A stretch of 64,000 nt of DNA from Hymenobacter glacialis (GTDB lineage: Bacteria; Bacteroidota; Bacteroidia; Cytophagales; Hymenobacteraceae): contig NZ_MDZC01000010.1 in the NCBI RefSeq assembly GCF_001816165.1, positions 91,242-155,241 of the forward strand, in the 5' to 3' direction. Position 1 is the first letter of the stretch; every line of letters begins with the position of its first letter. The notes under the pieces are model-generated. The model was given only the letters and a program-made list of their open reading frames with translations, ran no database searches and was not told the origin of the DNA. Below, one piece after another: positions 53,151 to 62,549 of the stretch. The position numbers were made by a program, and so were the translations under genes.

Positions 53151-53852
53151 ATGCACACTTTCTACGCGCCCAAGCTTAGCGGTACCACTTACACCCTCCC
53201 CGAAGACGAGAGCAAGCACGCCGTGCGCGTGCTGCGCTTGGGCGCCGGCGATGCCGTGGAACTGCTCGACGGCCGCGGTAGTCGCTACGCGGCGGCCGTG
53301 GCCGATGCAAATCCCAAACGCTGCCAGCTGCGCATCACCCAGCAGGAAACCGTAGCTCCCCGCCCCTATTTCACCCACATTGCCGTGGCCCCAACTAAAA
53401 ACCTTGACCGCATGGAGTGGTTCGTGGAAAAGGCCGTGGAAGTTGGCGTCGAGCGCATCACTTTTCTGCGCTGCGCCCGCTCGGAGCGCCGCGAGCTGAA
53501 GCTGGAGCGATTGGAGAAGATTGCCATTAGCGCCATGAAGCAGTCGGGCCAGGCCTGGCTGCCGCAACTCGATGAGCTTGCCGACTACGCTGGCTTTGTG
53601 AAGAATGTAGCGCCCGACACAGCCTACATTGCCCACCTGGCCGATGACGAGCGCACCGCCCTTTCTAGTGTGGCCGCTACGGGCGCGGGCTGCTGCGTGC
53701 TCATTGGCCCGGAGGGAGACTTCACGCCGGCCGAAATTGCTCAGGCGCGCGAGCGTGGCATCCGGCCAGTGACGCTGGGGGCTTCCCGGCTTCGCACCGA
53801 AACGGCTGCGCTGGCGGCGGCATTCACCGTGCACCTGAGCCGGGAGCGGTAG
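53151..53852 (+). CDS. rsmE: 16S rRNA m3U1498 methyltransferase
   Basis: SPOUT-class methyltransferase of 233 aa that methylates N3 of U1498 in 16S rRNA. Visible are the N-terminal PUA-like part (MHTFYAPKLSGTTYTLPEDE, SKHAVRVLRLGAGD), VAPTKNLDRMEWFVEKAVEV and the knotted SAM site LIGPEGDFTPAEI with VTLGASRLRTETAALAA. ATG 53151. The DUF4159 gene follows in the same direction. Confidence 0.95.
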   Translation: MHTFYAPKLSGTTYTLPEDESKHAVRVLRLGAGDAVELLDGRGSRYAAAVADANPKRCQLRITQQETVAPRPYFTHIAVAPTKNLDRMEWFVEKAVEVGVERITFLRCARSERRELKLERLEKIAISAMKQSGQAWLPQLDELADYAGFVKNVAPDTAYIAHLADDERTALSSVAATGAGCCVLIGPEGDFTPAEIAQARERGIRPVTLGASRLRTETAALAAAFTVHLSRER

Positions 53853-54019
53853 GCTGTTGCGACTTATTCTTCCCTGCTCCTGCTACACGGTCAGTCAACA
53901 ACTCCTGCACCGGCTGCAACCTGACGGCCGGCACGGTGTACCTCATGCAGCCAACGGAACCATCTTCCTGCTGCTCGCTTTTACTTTGCCGGCGGCTGTT
54001 GAAACTGCCCACCTGTCCC

Positions 54020-54682
54020 ATGTTCAAAAACCTGCTCCTTTTGATTGCCCTGCTGGTCAGCACTTCCGCTGGCCCGGCCTCCTACAGCTTCAAAATCGCC
54101 AAGCTGCACTATGGCGGTGGCGGCGACTGGTACGCCAATAAAACGTCCTTGCCCAACCTCATCCAATATTGCAACCAGACGCTCAAAACGAACATCGCTC
54201 CCGACGAAGCGACCGTGGAGCTCGACGCGCCTGAACTGCTTACTTACCCCTTCGTGCATATGACTGGCCACGGCAATGTGACCTTCACGGCCGCCGAAGC
54301 CAAAAACCTGCGCCGCTACCTCATCGGGGGCGGTTTTTTGCACATAGATGATAACTATGGGCTGGATAAATTCATTCGCCCCGAAATGAAGAAGGTTTTT
54401 CCCGAGCTCGAATTTGTGGAGTTGCCTTTCTCCCACCCCGTCTACCACCAGAAGTTCGATTTTCCGCGGGGCCTGCCCAAAATCCACGAGCACGACGGCA
54501 AGCGCGCGCAGGGCTTCGGTCTGCTCTACAAAGGCCGGCTGGTGTGCTTCTACAGCTACGAATCCGACTTGGGCAACGGCTGGGAGGACCTCGGCACCTA
54601 CCCCGAAGACACACCCGCCGCACACGATGCGGCCCTGCGCATGGGCGCCAACCTGGTGGCGTACGCCCTCACCCAGGATTAA
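54020..54682 (+). CDS. Exported DUF4159 protein
   Basis: Protein of 220 aa with a signal peptide (MFKNLLLLIALLVSTSAG) and a DUF4159 domain: KIAKLHYGGGGDWYANKTSL, PFVHMTGHGNVTFTAAEAKN, GGGFLHIDDNYGLDKFIRPE and the C-terminal ALRMGANLVAYALTQD. The fold resembles class I glutamine amidotransferases without a catalytic Cys. Such genes often follow rsmE in Bacteroidota, as here (167 nt apart). Function unknown. The frame is open upstream to 53936, but the signal peptide supports ATG 54020. Confidence 0.9.
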   Translation: MFKNLLLLIALLVSTSAGPASYSFKIAKLHYGGGGDWYANKTSLPNLIQYCNQTLKTNIAPDEATVELDAPELLTYPFVHMTGHGNVTFTAAEAKNLRRYLIGGGFLHIDDNYGLDKFIRPEMKKVFPELEFVELPFSHPVYHQKFDFPRGLPKIHEHDGKRAQGFGLLYKGRLVCFYSYESDLGNGWEDLGTYPEDTPAAHDAALRMGANLVAYALTQD

Positions 54683-54758
54683 TCCCAACGCCTACCCAAA
54701 TTCATATTATTTGCTGACGGCTTGGGCCCCTGCTCGTCCGTAGGGGCAGAGCGCAAGG

Positions 54759-55319
54759 CTAGTACTTGCGCTGGAATATTTCGCTGAGTACAAACGCAGC
54801 CCGCACCCCATCGGGCTGCTGGAGCATCTGGCGTACGGTTTCGTTCAGCGGCGCGGCCGAGCGCCCTACACTGCCCTGCTTATCGGATTCCAGCAGCGAC
54901 TCGGTATACGCTCGCGGCTGGTCCGATGCCCGACGGACCACCACCGATGGGGTAAACGCCCTCGAACGGGCAGTGGCCGGAGCCTCCAATGAGGCCTGGC
55001 GCACCGCGACGCGCTCCTTTGAAAACGTGGGACGGGCAATTTCGCGGGGCATCAGGCGCCCGCCCAGCGTGCGCTCCGCTGGCGCCAGCGGAGCCAAGGT
55101 GGAATTTGGCGGGGCCGGCGCAGCTGGCATGGGGGCATTGCGGGCCTGCATTTGCTGCAGTAGCTCCTGGAAGCTGGCCGTGGGCAAGCCCGGCACCACC
55201 CCGCCAGCGGGCCGCTCACGACTTTCGCGTGCACTGTTTTCCTGCACTTTTTTTATCATTCGGTACACAAAAGCACCGATGGCAAGCAGTATCCAAACCA
55301 GGGTTTTGAACTCGTCCAT
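54759..55319 (-). CDS. Hypothetical single-pass membrane protein, 186 aa
   Basis: I do not recognise a named family. One N-terminal helix (TLVWILLAIGAFVYRMI) is followed by a basic segment and a Pro/Ala-rich, probably disordered cytoplasmic part, with a short helical block ASFQELLQQMQARNAPMP and a C-terminal conserved-looking element (VRQMLQQPDGVRAAFVLSEI, ending FQRKY). Many Bacteroidota have proteins of this kind with the C-terminal LSEI element. It is upstream of nothing obvious; the DUF4159 gene converges on it. Confidence 0.75.
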   Translation of the reverse strand: MDEFKTLVWILLAIGAFVYRMIKKVQENSARESRERPAGGVVPGLPTASFQELLQQMQARNAPMPAAPAPPNSTLAPLAPAERTLGGRLMPREIARPTFSKERVAVRQASLEAPATARSRAFTPSVVVRRASDQPRAYTESLLESDKQGSVGRSAAPLNETVRQMLQQPDGVRAAFVLSEIFQRKY

Positions 55320-55445
55320 GGGTGTAAGGTACGGAATGGTGGGACTTCGCTTAGCAGTCTAACAACATACGCATTGGCAGTTATTCGCCATCTATTATCA
55401 GACATCGAACTATATCTGCACCAACAACGAGCAGCTAACAACTCA

Positions 55446-56018
55446 TTACCGGATACCTTTTTGGGGAAAGCGGCCGGTTTTTGTGCGATAGAAAGCCTTG
55501 ATTTTTTCCTCATCGGCCGCGTAGTCGCCCGTTGGGTACACGGCTTCGCCGATGCCGGCTTCTTTGTTTTTGTAGTCCAAGTACCCCAGCCGAATGGGTA
55601 CATTGGCACCCAACGCGGCGAAATAGTAGCCCTTGCGCCAGCGCGGCTGGTAGGCCCGCGTGCCCTCGGGCGTAATGAGAATCACCAGCTCTTCGTGCTG
55701 CTCGAATAGCTTCACCATGCCATCCACGAGGCTGTTGTTTTTGCTGCGGTCTACGGGCAGGGCGCCCACGGCCCGCACCATGCCCCCCAGCAGCCAGTGC
55801 TCGGTCCATTCCTTTTTCACGGTGAAGCGCACGTCCACATCCATCAGGTAAAAAGCGGCGCGGGCCATGATGAGGTCCCAGTTGCTGGTATGCGGGGCCG
55901 CAATCATCATGCTTTTCTTAATTTCCGGATTGCGAATTTCGCCGAGCTTCCAGCCCGAAATCCAAAACACGAATTTGGCAATGTAGTACCAGGTTGTAGA
56001 GGTTTTGCGCGCGGGCAT
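55446..56018 (-). CDS. 1-acyl-glycerol-3-phosphate acyltransferase-like protein
   Basis: Membrane-associated acyltransferase of 190 aa (PlsC-like superfamily). The catalytic HX4D is in APHTSNWDLIMARAAF, and the second block is ILITPEGTRAYQPRWRKGYY. It probably acylates a lipid intermediate, but the acceptor is unknown; short members of this kind are common in Bacteroidota. ATG 56018 is preferred over a longer open frame to 56084. A CATCTTTG box lies at 56092-56099 on this strand, giving it its own promoter. The patatin gene lies upstream on the same strand, 134 nt away. Confidence 0.88.
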   Translation of the reverse strand: MPARKTSTTWYYIAKFVFWISGWKLGEIRNPEIKKSMMIAAPHTSNWDLIMARAAFYLMDVDVRFTVKKEWTEHWLLGGMVRAVGALPVDRSKNNSLVDGMVKLFEQHEELVILITPEGTRAYQPRWRKGYYFAALGANVPIRLGYLDYKNKEAGIGEAVYPTGDYAADEEKIKAFYRTKTGRFPQKGIR

Positions 56019-56152
56019 TGAGGCAGTACTGGTGATGAGACAAAAACAATTAGCGGGAGTGGTAGCCGGTCGGTACCGCTCCATTTATCTGCAAAGATGG
56101 GCAGTTGCAGCCAACTGTAAGCGCTGCCGGCTGCTATTGCCCGCCGCTCCGT

Positions 56153-56917
56153 CTAAAGCAGCGCCTGTAGAGCAGCCGCTTGGCTCATGGTGTAGTGGTA
56201 GCCAATATCGAACAGCTCCGCCCCGCGCTTGTAGCCCAGGGGCCGGTGGTGGCGCAGTTCCTGGGGTTCCAGCACCAGCGCGCACTGGCCCTTTCGGGCG
56301 GCCGTATTTGCATTTATTGCCAGGTGCAGGGTACGCTCTACCAGCCGCCTAAAGTTGGGAATATGCGTTTCCGCGTGGCTTGGGTTGCAGTTCACCCCCA
56401 CCACCCGTAGCTCCGGCTTGCCCAGCAGCGGCTCCACCGGCAGGTTGTTGAGTAGGCCACCATCCACCAGCTGCCGGCCCTGGTACTCCACCGGCCGGTA
56501 CACAATGGGCACCGCCGAGGAGGCGAGCAACGGCGCCAGTAACGGCCCGGAGTTGAAATACACCGACTCGCCGGCCAGCAGGTCGGTTGCCACCAACGTC
56601 ATCGGCACGTCCAAGTCCTCGAAGTTCACCCTGCTCCCCAGCTGCCGGGCAATAAGCTGGGCCACGGCATCGAGCCGCAGTAAGCCGTAGCGGCTAAAAG
56701 CAGGCCGCGTGAGACTAAACAGGTTGGTGGTCAGCAGCAACTTTAAAATTTCGCGCGGCGCAAACCCCGCGGCATAAAAAACACCGGCAATGGCCCCGGA
56801 GCTTACCCCGGCCAGCTCCCCTACCGGCAGCTGCAGCTCATCCAGCGCCGCCAGCACCCCGAGGTGGGCAATGCCCCGCGCGCCACCTCCCGACAATGCC
56901 AACCCCAGCTGGGCCAT
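56153..56917 (-). CDS. Patatin-like phospholipase family protein
   Basis: Serine lipid hydrolase of 254 aa. The oxyanion motif ALSGGGARGIAHLGVLAAL, the nucleophile elbow GVSSGAIAGV and the dyad aspartate in DGGLLNNLPVEPL are all present, so it should be active. It has no signal peptide and is expected in the cytoplasm. Small bacterial patatins of this RssA-like type hydrolyse phospholipids or lipid esters. It lies between the MBL hydrolase gene (upstream, 96 nt) and the acyltransferase gene, all on the minus strand; a lipid-remodelling link is inference. Confidence 0.92.
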   Translation of the reverse strand: MAQLGLALSGGGARGIAHLGVLAALDELQLPVGELAGVSSGAIAGVFYAAGFAPREILKLLLTTNLFSLTRPAFSRYGLLRLDAVAQLIARQLGSRVNFEDLDVPMTLVATDLLAGESVYFNSGPLLAPLLASSAVPIVYRPVEYQGRQLVDGGLLNNLPVEPLLGKPELRVVGVNCNPSHAETHIPNFRRLVERTLHLAINANTAARKGQCALVLEPQELRHHRPLGYKRGAELFDIGYHYTMSQAAALQALL

Positions 56918-57013
56918 GGTGTAGTTTAATTTTTTTCTGTTCTATTCGATTTCGCAACCCTGGTCCACGGCCGCATCCTTCGCAGGCGCGTTGTTACGCA
57001 CCCCTCGCCAAGG

Positions 57014-57862
57014 CTATAAGTCGGCGATTCGCAGCGTTTCGGCCAGGCGGACGCCTTTGTCGGTGAGCTGCACAGTGCAGGCCTCGTTGATGGGGTCGTG
57101 TTCAAGGACCAGCACCCAGTTTTCATCGGCTGCCCGCCGCAGCACCGCCTCCTTTTCGGTCATGGTCACCAGGGGGCGCACGTCGTAGCTCATCACATAG
57201 GGCAACGGAATATGGCCGGTACTGGGGAGCAAATCGGCCATAAAAGCCAGCGTGCGGCCCTTGTAGTCCATCAATGGCGCCATCATTTTCTCGGTGTGCC
57301 CGTCAGCCATTATGATTTCCCGAAACTGCGGCAGCTCGGAGGAGTTCCCGGCTTGCACGTCCAGGAATTTCAGATTCCCGCTCTCCTGAATCGGCAAAAT
57401 GTTTTCCTGCAGAAAGCTGGCTTTCTCGCGTGGGTTGGGCTGCAGCGCGCACTGCCAGTGCGCGTCGTTGCTCCAGTACGTAGCGTTTGGAAATGCCAGG
57501 GCCAGCTTGCCGTCGCTCTGGCGCTGCACTGAGCCACCGCAGTGGTCGAAGTGCAAGTGTGTAAGAAAAACATCGGTAATGTCCGCGCTGGTAAACCCCA
57601 GCTTCCGCAACGATTTTTCCAGCGTATCGTCGCCGTGCAGGTAGAAATGGCCCCGAAATTTCTCGTCCTGCTTTTCTCCAATTCCGTTGTCAATCAGCAG
57701 CAAGCGTCCTCCGTCTTCGATAAGCAGGCACCGCATGGCCCAGGTGCACATGTTGTTTGCGTCGGGCGGGTTGAGCTTCTGCCACATGCTCTTGGGCACC
57801 ACGCCAAACATGGCGCCTCCGTCAAGCTTGAAAAGACCGGTGTCGAGGGGATGGATTTTCAT
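57014..57862 (-). CDS. MBL-fold metallo-hydrolase
   Basis: Metallo-beta-lactamase-fold hydrolase of 282 aa. The metal motif is LTHLHFDHCGG (HxHxDH), with further ligand regions MADGHTEKMMAPL and the late VLVLEHDP. The N-terminal GGAMFGVVPKSMWQKLNPPD and MRCLLIEDGGRLLLIDNGIG match the AHL lactonase/RNase Z-like group B often found in Bacteroidota. No signal peptide. The substrate is unknown. It follows accA by 95 nt, with a SYQLLAIS-type repeat between them. Confidence 0.9.
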   Translation of the reverse strand: MKIHPLDTGLFKLDGGAMFGVVPKSMWQKLNPPDANNMCTWAMRCLLIEDGGRLLLIDNGIGEKQDEKFRGHFYLHGDDTLEKSLRKLGFTSADITDVFLTHLHFDHCGGSVQRQSDGKLALAFPNATYWSNDAHWQCALQPNPREKASFLQENILPIQESGNLKFLDVQAGNSSELPQFREIIMADGHTEKMMAPLMDYKGRTLAFMADLLPSTGHIPLPYVMSYDVRPLVTMTEKEAVLRRAADENWVLVLEHDPINEACTVQLTDKGVRLAETLRIADL

Positions 57863-57870
57863 ATTTGAGC

Positions 57871-57950
57871 GATTGGCTGCTGGCTGATAGCTATTAGCCT
57901 CATTAAAACCACTAGCTGCTAACAGCTAACGGCTATAAGCTAATAGCTTA
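57871..57950. repeat. Intergenic SYQLLAIS-type repeat
   Basis: Composed of GCTGATAGCTATTAGCC on the left and GGCTATAAGCTAATAGC on the right with AGCTGCTAACAGCTAACGG between them. It fills almost the whole gap between accA and the MBL hydrolase gene. The same units code for the LptE signal peptide at 43033-43119. Confidence 0.85.
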
Positions 57951-57957
57951 AAATAAA

Positions 57958-58905
57958 TTATTCCACCACCACGCCCATGGCCGAAAACTTGTCGATGCGC
58001 TGCGAAATTCGGTCGGCCGGCGCAATGGCTTCCAGTTCCTTTAGCGTCTTGAGCAGCGTGTATTTCAGGGTTTCAATCATTTGCTCGGGCGCTGTGTGTG
58101 CCCCGCCCAGCGGCTCTTTCACAATGCCGTCCACCAAGCCGGCTTTCTGCATGTCGATGGCCGTGAGCTTGAGCGCCTCGGCAGCTTGCTCCTTATAATC
58201 CCAGGAGCGCCACAGAATGCTGCTGCACGACTCGGGCGAAATCACCGAGTACCAGGTGTTTTCCAGCATTAGCACCCGGTCGCCGATGGCAATGCCCAGG
58301 GCCCCGCCGCTGGCCCCTTCACCAATTATGACGCAGATGACGGGCACCTTCAGCATGAACATCTCCTTGAGGTTGCGGGCAATGGCTTCGCCCTGGCCCC
58401 GCTCCTCGGCCTCCAAACCCGGAAAAGCGCCCGGCGTGTCTATCAGCGTCACCACCGGCACGTTAAATTTCTCGGCCAGCTTCATTAGACGCAAAGCCTT
58501 GCGGTAGCCTTCGGGATTGGGCATGCCGAAATTGCGAAACTGACGCTGTTTGGTGTTATGCCCCTTTTGCTGGCCAATAAACATCACCGGGTGGCCGTTT
58601 ATCTCGCCGAAACCGCCCACCATGGCCTTGTCGTCGCCCACGGTACGGTCGCCGTGCAGCTCCACAAACTTGTCGGCCATGCCCTCTATGTAATCCAGGG
58701 TGTACGGCCGCTCCGGGTGGCGCGAAAGCTGCACCCGTTGCCAGCGGGTGAGGTTGGCATACGTTTCTTTCTTGAGAGCCTTTATTTTGGCTTGCAGCGC
58801 CGCCACGGCCTCGCTCACGTCTACGTCGCTTTCATCGGCCAGCTTTTGCATTTCGAGAAGCTTGCCTTCTAGCGCAGCAATGGGTTGTTCAAAATCAAGG
58901 AGCAT
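57958..58905 (-). CDS. accA: Acetyl-CoA carboxylase carboxyltransferase subunit alpha
   Basis: Alpha subunit of the carboxyltransferase that makes malonyl-CoA for fatty-acid synthesis. The 315 aa have the N-terminal helical part ([20 protein letters not shown]), [18 protein letters not shown] sequence, a crotonase-fold core ([60 protein letters not shown]) and [28 protein letters not shown] box (59014-59021) lies about 110 nt upstream. The beta subunit gene is not adjacent. Confidence 0.97.
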   Translation of the reverse strand: MLLDFEQPIAALEGKLLEMQKLADESDVDVSEAVAALQAKIKALKKETYANLTRWQRVQLSRHPERPYTLDYIEGMADKFVELHGDRTVGDDKAMVGGFGEINGHPVMFIGQQKGHNTKQRQFRNFGMPNPEGYRKALRLMKLAEKFNVPVVTLIDTPGAFPGLEAEERGQGEAIARNLKEMFMLKVPVICVIIGEGASGGALGIAIGDRVLMLENTWYSVISPESCSSILWRSWDYKEQAAEALKLTAIDMQKAGLVDGIVKEPLGGAHTAPEQMIETLKYTLLKTLKELEAIAPADRISQRIDKFSAMGVVVE

Positions 58906-59013
58906 GGAATACGGACTATTTCAAATGGAAAGACGAAAGAAGAACACCACGGAAAGCTTTTGCAAAGGAAAACCACATCCCTCACCTGCAAAAGCCTTTC
59001 ATCAGGCGGATGG

Positions 59014-59021
59014 CAAAGGTA
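59014..59021 (-). promoter_or_regulatory. Putative -7 promoter box of accA
   Basis: The minus strand reads TACCTTTG, about 109 nt before the accA ATG. The leader between them is AT-rich with no obvious riboswitch fold. Confidence 0.55.
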
Positions 59022-59122
59022 AAACATCCATCGCAGCAGCAACCCACAAAAATTAATGAGCCTGAAAAACAACATACAACCGTTCCCAGCCTCCCCTTTT
59101 TAGAAAAACTTTGGCCCAGCGC

Positions 59123-59154
59123 TTGCAGGGCGCGGTTTTATTGCCCTACCTTTG
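59123..59154 (+). promoter_or_regulatory. Promoter of tRNA-Asp
   Basis: TTG at 59123-59125 and TACCTTTG at 59147-59154, 21 nt apart, match the Bacteroidota -33/-7 pattern. The tRNA begins 45 nt downstream. Confidence 0.65.
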
Positions 59155-59199
59155 TATCACCAAAACGGAAAAGCACACGGCTTCTCCACCAAGGCAAAC

Positions 59200-59276
59200 G
59201 GTTTGGTAGTTCAGTTGGTTAGAATGCCGCCCTGTCACGGCGGAGGTCGCGGGTTCGAGTCCCGTCCAGACCGCCA
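59200..59276 (+). tRNA. tRNA-Asp (GTC)
   Basis: A full cloverleaf of 77 nt with the CCA end encoded (59274-59276). The acceptor stem GGTTTGG pairs with CCAGACC (one G-T pair), the D arm contains AGTTCAGTTGGTTAGA, the anticodon stem CCGCC/GGCGG closes the loop CTGTCAC with anticodon GTC at 59234-59236, and the T arm has the GGTTCGAGTCC sequence. It has its own promoter and terminator. Confidence 0.98.
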
Positions 59277-59285
59277 GTTTGCAAG

Positions 59286-59319
59286 AAAAGGCCATTTCCT
59301 CATCGGAAATGGCCTTTTT
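59286..59319 (+). terminator. Terminator of tRNA-Asp
   Basis: A perfect 14 bp stem, AAAAGGCCATTTCC with GGAAATGGCCTTTT, loop TCATC, followed by a T-rich run, 10 nt after the tRNA. Confidence 0.92.
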
Positions 59320-59656
59320 CGTTTTTTTCACTGGCGGACGGCCGGATATGACTGGGAAACTACTTTGAGCATTGAATTCGAGTGCCTCACTTCTGACGAC
59401 CAGGGTGCTGGTGAAATTCCGAAATGGCGTTCTCTCGCCTTGGTATTCAGCTCAAGCGGCGAAAGCGACTGAGCAAGCGGAATAGTGTTCAACTGACGGC
59501 TGGTTTCGCCGGGCTACCTGATGTAGGCTTTGCAGGCTTTATTGCGCGGTAGTGCGGCCGGGGGCTACGCATGCCCCGTAGCACAATTGGAGGCAGCAAA
59601 AATGAAGCCTGAGCGCGGTGAATTGGTAGGTCAGCCAGCTTAGGGAGGAGCTTTGG
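59320..59656. other. Intergenic gap between tRNA-Asp and hsdR
   Basis: No convincing gene. A short open stretch on the + strand reads TLSIEFECLTSDDQGAGEIP but is in frame with sequence passing through the tRNA, so it is at best a gene remnant. A small hairpin GGGGC/GCCCC lies near 59561-59577. The gap marks the join between housekeeping DNA and the restriction locus, next to a tRNA gene where islands often insert; I see no repeat of the tRNA 3' end in the window. Confidence 0.5.
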
Positions 59657-62533
59657 CTAAGCACCCATGCCGTTGATGAAGGTGTCGACGAAGCCGATGA
59701 CCTTGTTTACTACCCGCTCGTAGACTGGCCGGCGCTGCAGGAATTTGGGCTTTTCTTCCACCATGTTGATTACTTCGTCGATTAGGGGCTTGCGCTCGGT
59801 GAAGAGGTAGGTACCCAGCAGGGCCTGGAGCTTGAGGGGGTCGAGCTTTTCTTCGTTGCTGATGGCGTCGAGGGCTTTTTGCTGCTCCTGGGCCCAGAAG
59901 GCTTCGAAGGTGGCGGGCACGTCTTCGGCGTCGTCGATGTGGGGAAGGTTTTCGTTGATGAACTTCTGGATGAGCTCGCGCTTGCTGCGCAGGGTGGCCT
60001 CGCCGGTGAGGATGTCGAGGATGGCCTGTTTCTGCTGCTGCTGCTCGGCGGCGGTGGCGCCGTTGAGCTTGGCCAGCAGCTTGAGGATGTAGGCCACGTT
60101 AATTTCGTCGCGGTGGATAAGCTCCAGCTCGAAATCGACATCTTCGAGGATGGACTCCTTCTCCTTGGGGGTGCTGTTTTTTACCTTGTCGTAGAGGTCG
60201 AGGTACTTGCTTTTGTAGTCCTCGAAGCCTTGGGCCGACATATCCAGCTGGTCGAAGCTGAAATCGGCGAAGGAGGTGAGGACGTTCTTGAGGCGCATCA
60301 GCTCCCGGAAGGCTTTCACGAAGGCCAGCTCCTCGTCCTCGCTGGGGAGGGCATCGACGCTGGCCACGGTGGGCGCGACTTTCAATAACTCGGCCACGGC
60401 GGCGTTGAATTTCTCCACGTAGTCCTCGTAGGGCTCCATGAGGATGATGTCGCGGGCATCCTTGTTCGAGAACAGGGCGATGGCGTCGTCGGTGGCCTGC
60501 TTGAGGTTGCGGAAGCAGACGATGTTGCCCTGTGACTTCTGCTCGGTGTAGAGGCGGTTGGTGCGGCTGAAGGCCTGGATAAGGCCGTGGTGCTTGAGGT
60601 TCTTGTCGACGTAGAGGGTGTTGAGGGGCTTGCTGTCGAAACCGGTCAGGAACATGTTCACCACCAGCAGAATGTCGACCTCTCGGTTTTTCACGCGCTT
60701 TGATAGGTCGTTGTAGTAGTTGTAGAACGACTGGCTATCCTTGGTCGAGTACTTGGTGTTGTACTGGGTGTTATAGTCCTGGATGAAGGCGTCGAGCTTT
60801 TCGCGGGTGTGGCTGTGGGCGGTGTAGGCCAGAGCCGGGCCGGGCTCGGCGGCGATGGGCAGGGCCAGGTCATCGTCGTCGAAGTCGGGCAGCAGGCCGT
60901 TGGCGCCCTTGTCGGCTTCGTTGTCGGTGTAGCTGAAAATGGTGGCGATTTTCAGCTGATGGCGGCCTTCGGCCTTGCGCTGCCGGAACAGCTCGTAGTA
61001 GCGGATAAGGGTATCGACGCTGCTCACGCAAAACAGGGCGGTGAGCTCCCGGCCGTGGGTTTTGCGGGCGTGGTTGTCTATGATGTAGTCGGTGATTTTC
61101 TCCAGGCGCTGGGGGGCTTCGAGCAGCTCTTTGGTATCGATGTCCTCCACCTCAATGTCGATGGCGGTGTGGCTTCCCTCCTTTTCGCGGTAGCGGCCGA
61201 TGTACTCGACCGAGAACCGGAGCACGTTCTCGTCCTTGATGGCGTCGGTGATGAGGTACTTGTGCAGGCACTCGTCGAACAGCTCGCGGGTGGTGCGCTT
61301 GCCCAGCTCGTTGCGCACGGCGTTGTCGGCGAAGATGGGGGTGCCGGTGAAGCCGAACAGTTGCGCGGCCCCGAAAAAGGCCTTGATGCGCCGATGGGTG
61401 TCGCCGAACTGGCTGCGGTGGCACTCGTCGAAGATGAAGACCACGCGCTCGGTCTGGAGCTTTTCGAGCCGGGGCAGGTAGCGCAACTGGCTGATGGCGG
61501 TGTTGAGCTTCTGGATGGTGGTGACGATGAGCTTGGTGCCGTCGTCGGCCAGCTGCTGCACCAGGGCTTTGGTGTTGTCGGTGCCGTCGACGCTGCCGGC
61601 CGAGAAGCTGTTGAACTCCTTGGTGGTCTGGAAGTCGAGGTCTTTGCGGTCGACCACGAACACGACCTTGTGCACCTTGGGCAGGGCCACGAGCAGCTGG
61701 CTGGCCTTGAAGGAGGTGAGGGTTTTGCCCGAGCCGGTGGCGTGCCAGATGTAGCCGCTCTTGTCGGAGGTGCGCACCCGCTCGATGATGGCCTCGGCGG
61801 CGTAGAACTGGTAGGGCCGCAGCACCATGAGCACCTTGTGCGTCTCACTGAGCACGATGTATTTGGTGAGCATCTTGGCCAGATGGCAGGGCTCCAGAAA
61901 CGCCTGGCTGAATGCTTCGAGCTGGGTGATGAGCTTGTTAGCCTTGTCGGCCCAGTAGAAGGTTTGCTTGAAGGTCTGGTGGCGGTTGTTGGCGTAGTAC
62001 TTGGTGTTGACGCCGTTGCTGATGACGAACACCTGCACGTACTGGAACAGGCCGAACGAGGCCCCGAAGGAGTGGCGCTGGTAGCGGTTTATCTGGTTGA
62101 AGGCTTCCTTGAGCTCCAGGCCCCGGCGCTTGAGCTCGATTTGCACCAGGGGCAGGCCGTTGACGAGCAGCGTGACGTCGTAGCGGTTTTTGTAGGCACC
62201 TTCCTGCCGCACCTGCTGCGTGACCTGGAAGCGGTTTTGGCACCAGTGCTCCTGCTGGATAAATTCGAGGTAGATGCTCTCGCCGTTGTCCTTGGTGAGC
62301 TGGAGCTTGTCGCGCAGGGTTTTGGCCCGGTCGAACACGCCGCCCTTGTGGAGGTGGTTGAGCACGCGGCCGAACTCCGGGGCGGTGAGCGTGACGCGGT
62401 TGTGGGCTTCGAGCTGGGTTTTGAGGTTGGCCAGCAGGGCCGCCTCGTCGGGCAGGGCCACGTAGGTGTAGCCCAGCGCCTGCAGCTGCTTTACCAGGTT
62501 GTCTTCAAGAACCTGCTCCGATTGGGTAGACAT
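59657..62533 (-). CDS. hsdR: Type I restriction endonuclease subunit R
   Basis: Translocase-nuclease subunit of a type I restriction-modification system, 958 aa. The N-terminal nuclease domain has the ELK motif in GLPLVQIELKRRGLELKEAF. The SF2 helicase part has Walker A in WHATGSGKTLTSFKAS (about residues 263-270), DECHR in VVFIFDECHRSQFGDTHRRI, TGTPIF and the motif VI-like QAFSRTNRLYTEQKSQGN. The C-terminal helical domain binds the methylase complex. Codon use and about 65% GC resemble the host. hsdS lies 16 nt upstream on the same strand; hsdM is not in the window. Confidence 0.96.
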   Translation of the reverse strand: MSTQSEQVLEDNLVKQLQALGYTYVALPDEAALLANLKTQLEAHNRVTLTAPEFGRVLNHLHKGGVFDRAKTLRDKLQLTKDNGESIYLEFIQQEHWCQNRFQVTQQVRQEGAYKNRYDVTLLVNGLPLVQIELKRRGLELKEAFNQINRYQRHSFGASFGLFQYVQVFVISNGVNTKYYANNRHQTFKQTFYWADKANKLITQLEAFSQAFLEPCHLAKMLTKYIVLSETHKVLMVLRPYQFYAAEAIIERVRTSDKSGYIWHATGSGKTLTSFKASQLLVALPKVHKVVFVVDRKDLDFQTTKEFNSFSAGSVDGTDNTKALVQQLADDGTKLIVTTIQKLNTAISQLRYLPRLEKLQTERVVFIFDECHRSQFGDTHRRIKAFFGAAQLFGFTGTPIFADNAVRNELGKRTTRELFDECLHKYLITDAIKDENVLRFSVEYIGRYREKEGSHTAIDIEVEDIDTKELLEAPQRLEKITDYIIDNHARKTHGRELTALFCVSSVDTLIRYYELFRQRKAEGRHQLKIATIFSYTDNEADKGANGLLPDFDDDDLALPIAAEPGPALAYTAHSHTREKLDAFIQDYNTQYNTKYSTKDSQSFYNYYNDLSKRVKNREVDILLVVNMFLTGFDSKPLNTLYVDKNLKHHGLIQAFSRTNRLYTEQKSQGNIVCFRNLKQATDDAIALFSNKDARDIILMEPYEDYVEKFNAAVAELLKVAPTVASVDALPSEDEELAFVKAFRELMRLKNVLTSFADFSFDQLDMSAQGFEDYKSKYLDLYDKVKNSTPKEKESILEDVDFELELIHRDEINVAYILKLLAKLNGATAAEQQQQKQAILDILTGEATLRSKRELIQKFINENLPHIDDAEDVPATFEAFWAQEQQKALDAISNEEKLDPLKLQALLGTYLFTERKPLIDEVINMVEEKPKFLQRRPVYERVVNKVIGFVDTFINGMGA

Positions 62534-62549
62534 GGGGGCGGCGAATAAA

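Noticed and set aside
54020..57862. Lipid-modification gene cluster as a new system
   Set aside because: Acyltransferase, patatin and MBL hydrolase are neighbours on one strand, but gaps of 96-134 nt and a separate promoter box for the acyltransferase argue against a tight operon.
59152..59472. 106-codon frame across tRNA-Asp
   Set aside because: It reads through the tRNA and its terminator; only the last 40 codons could be a remnant.
60809..62548. 579-codon open frame antisense to hsdR
   Set aside because: The product is Val/Leu/Gly-rich low complexity, mirroring third-position G/C of hsdR. No motif or promoter.
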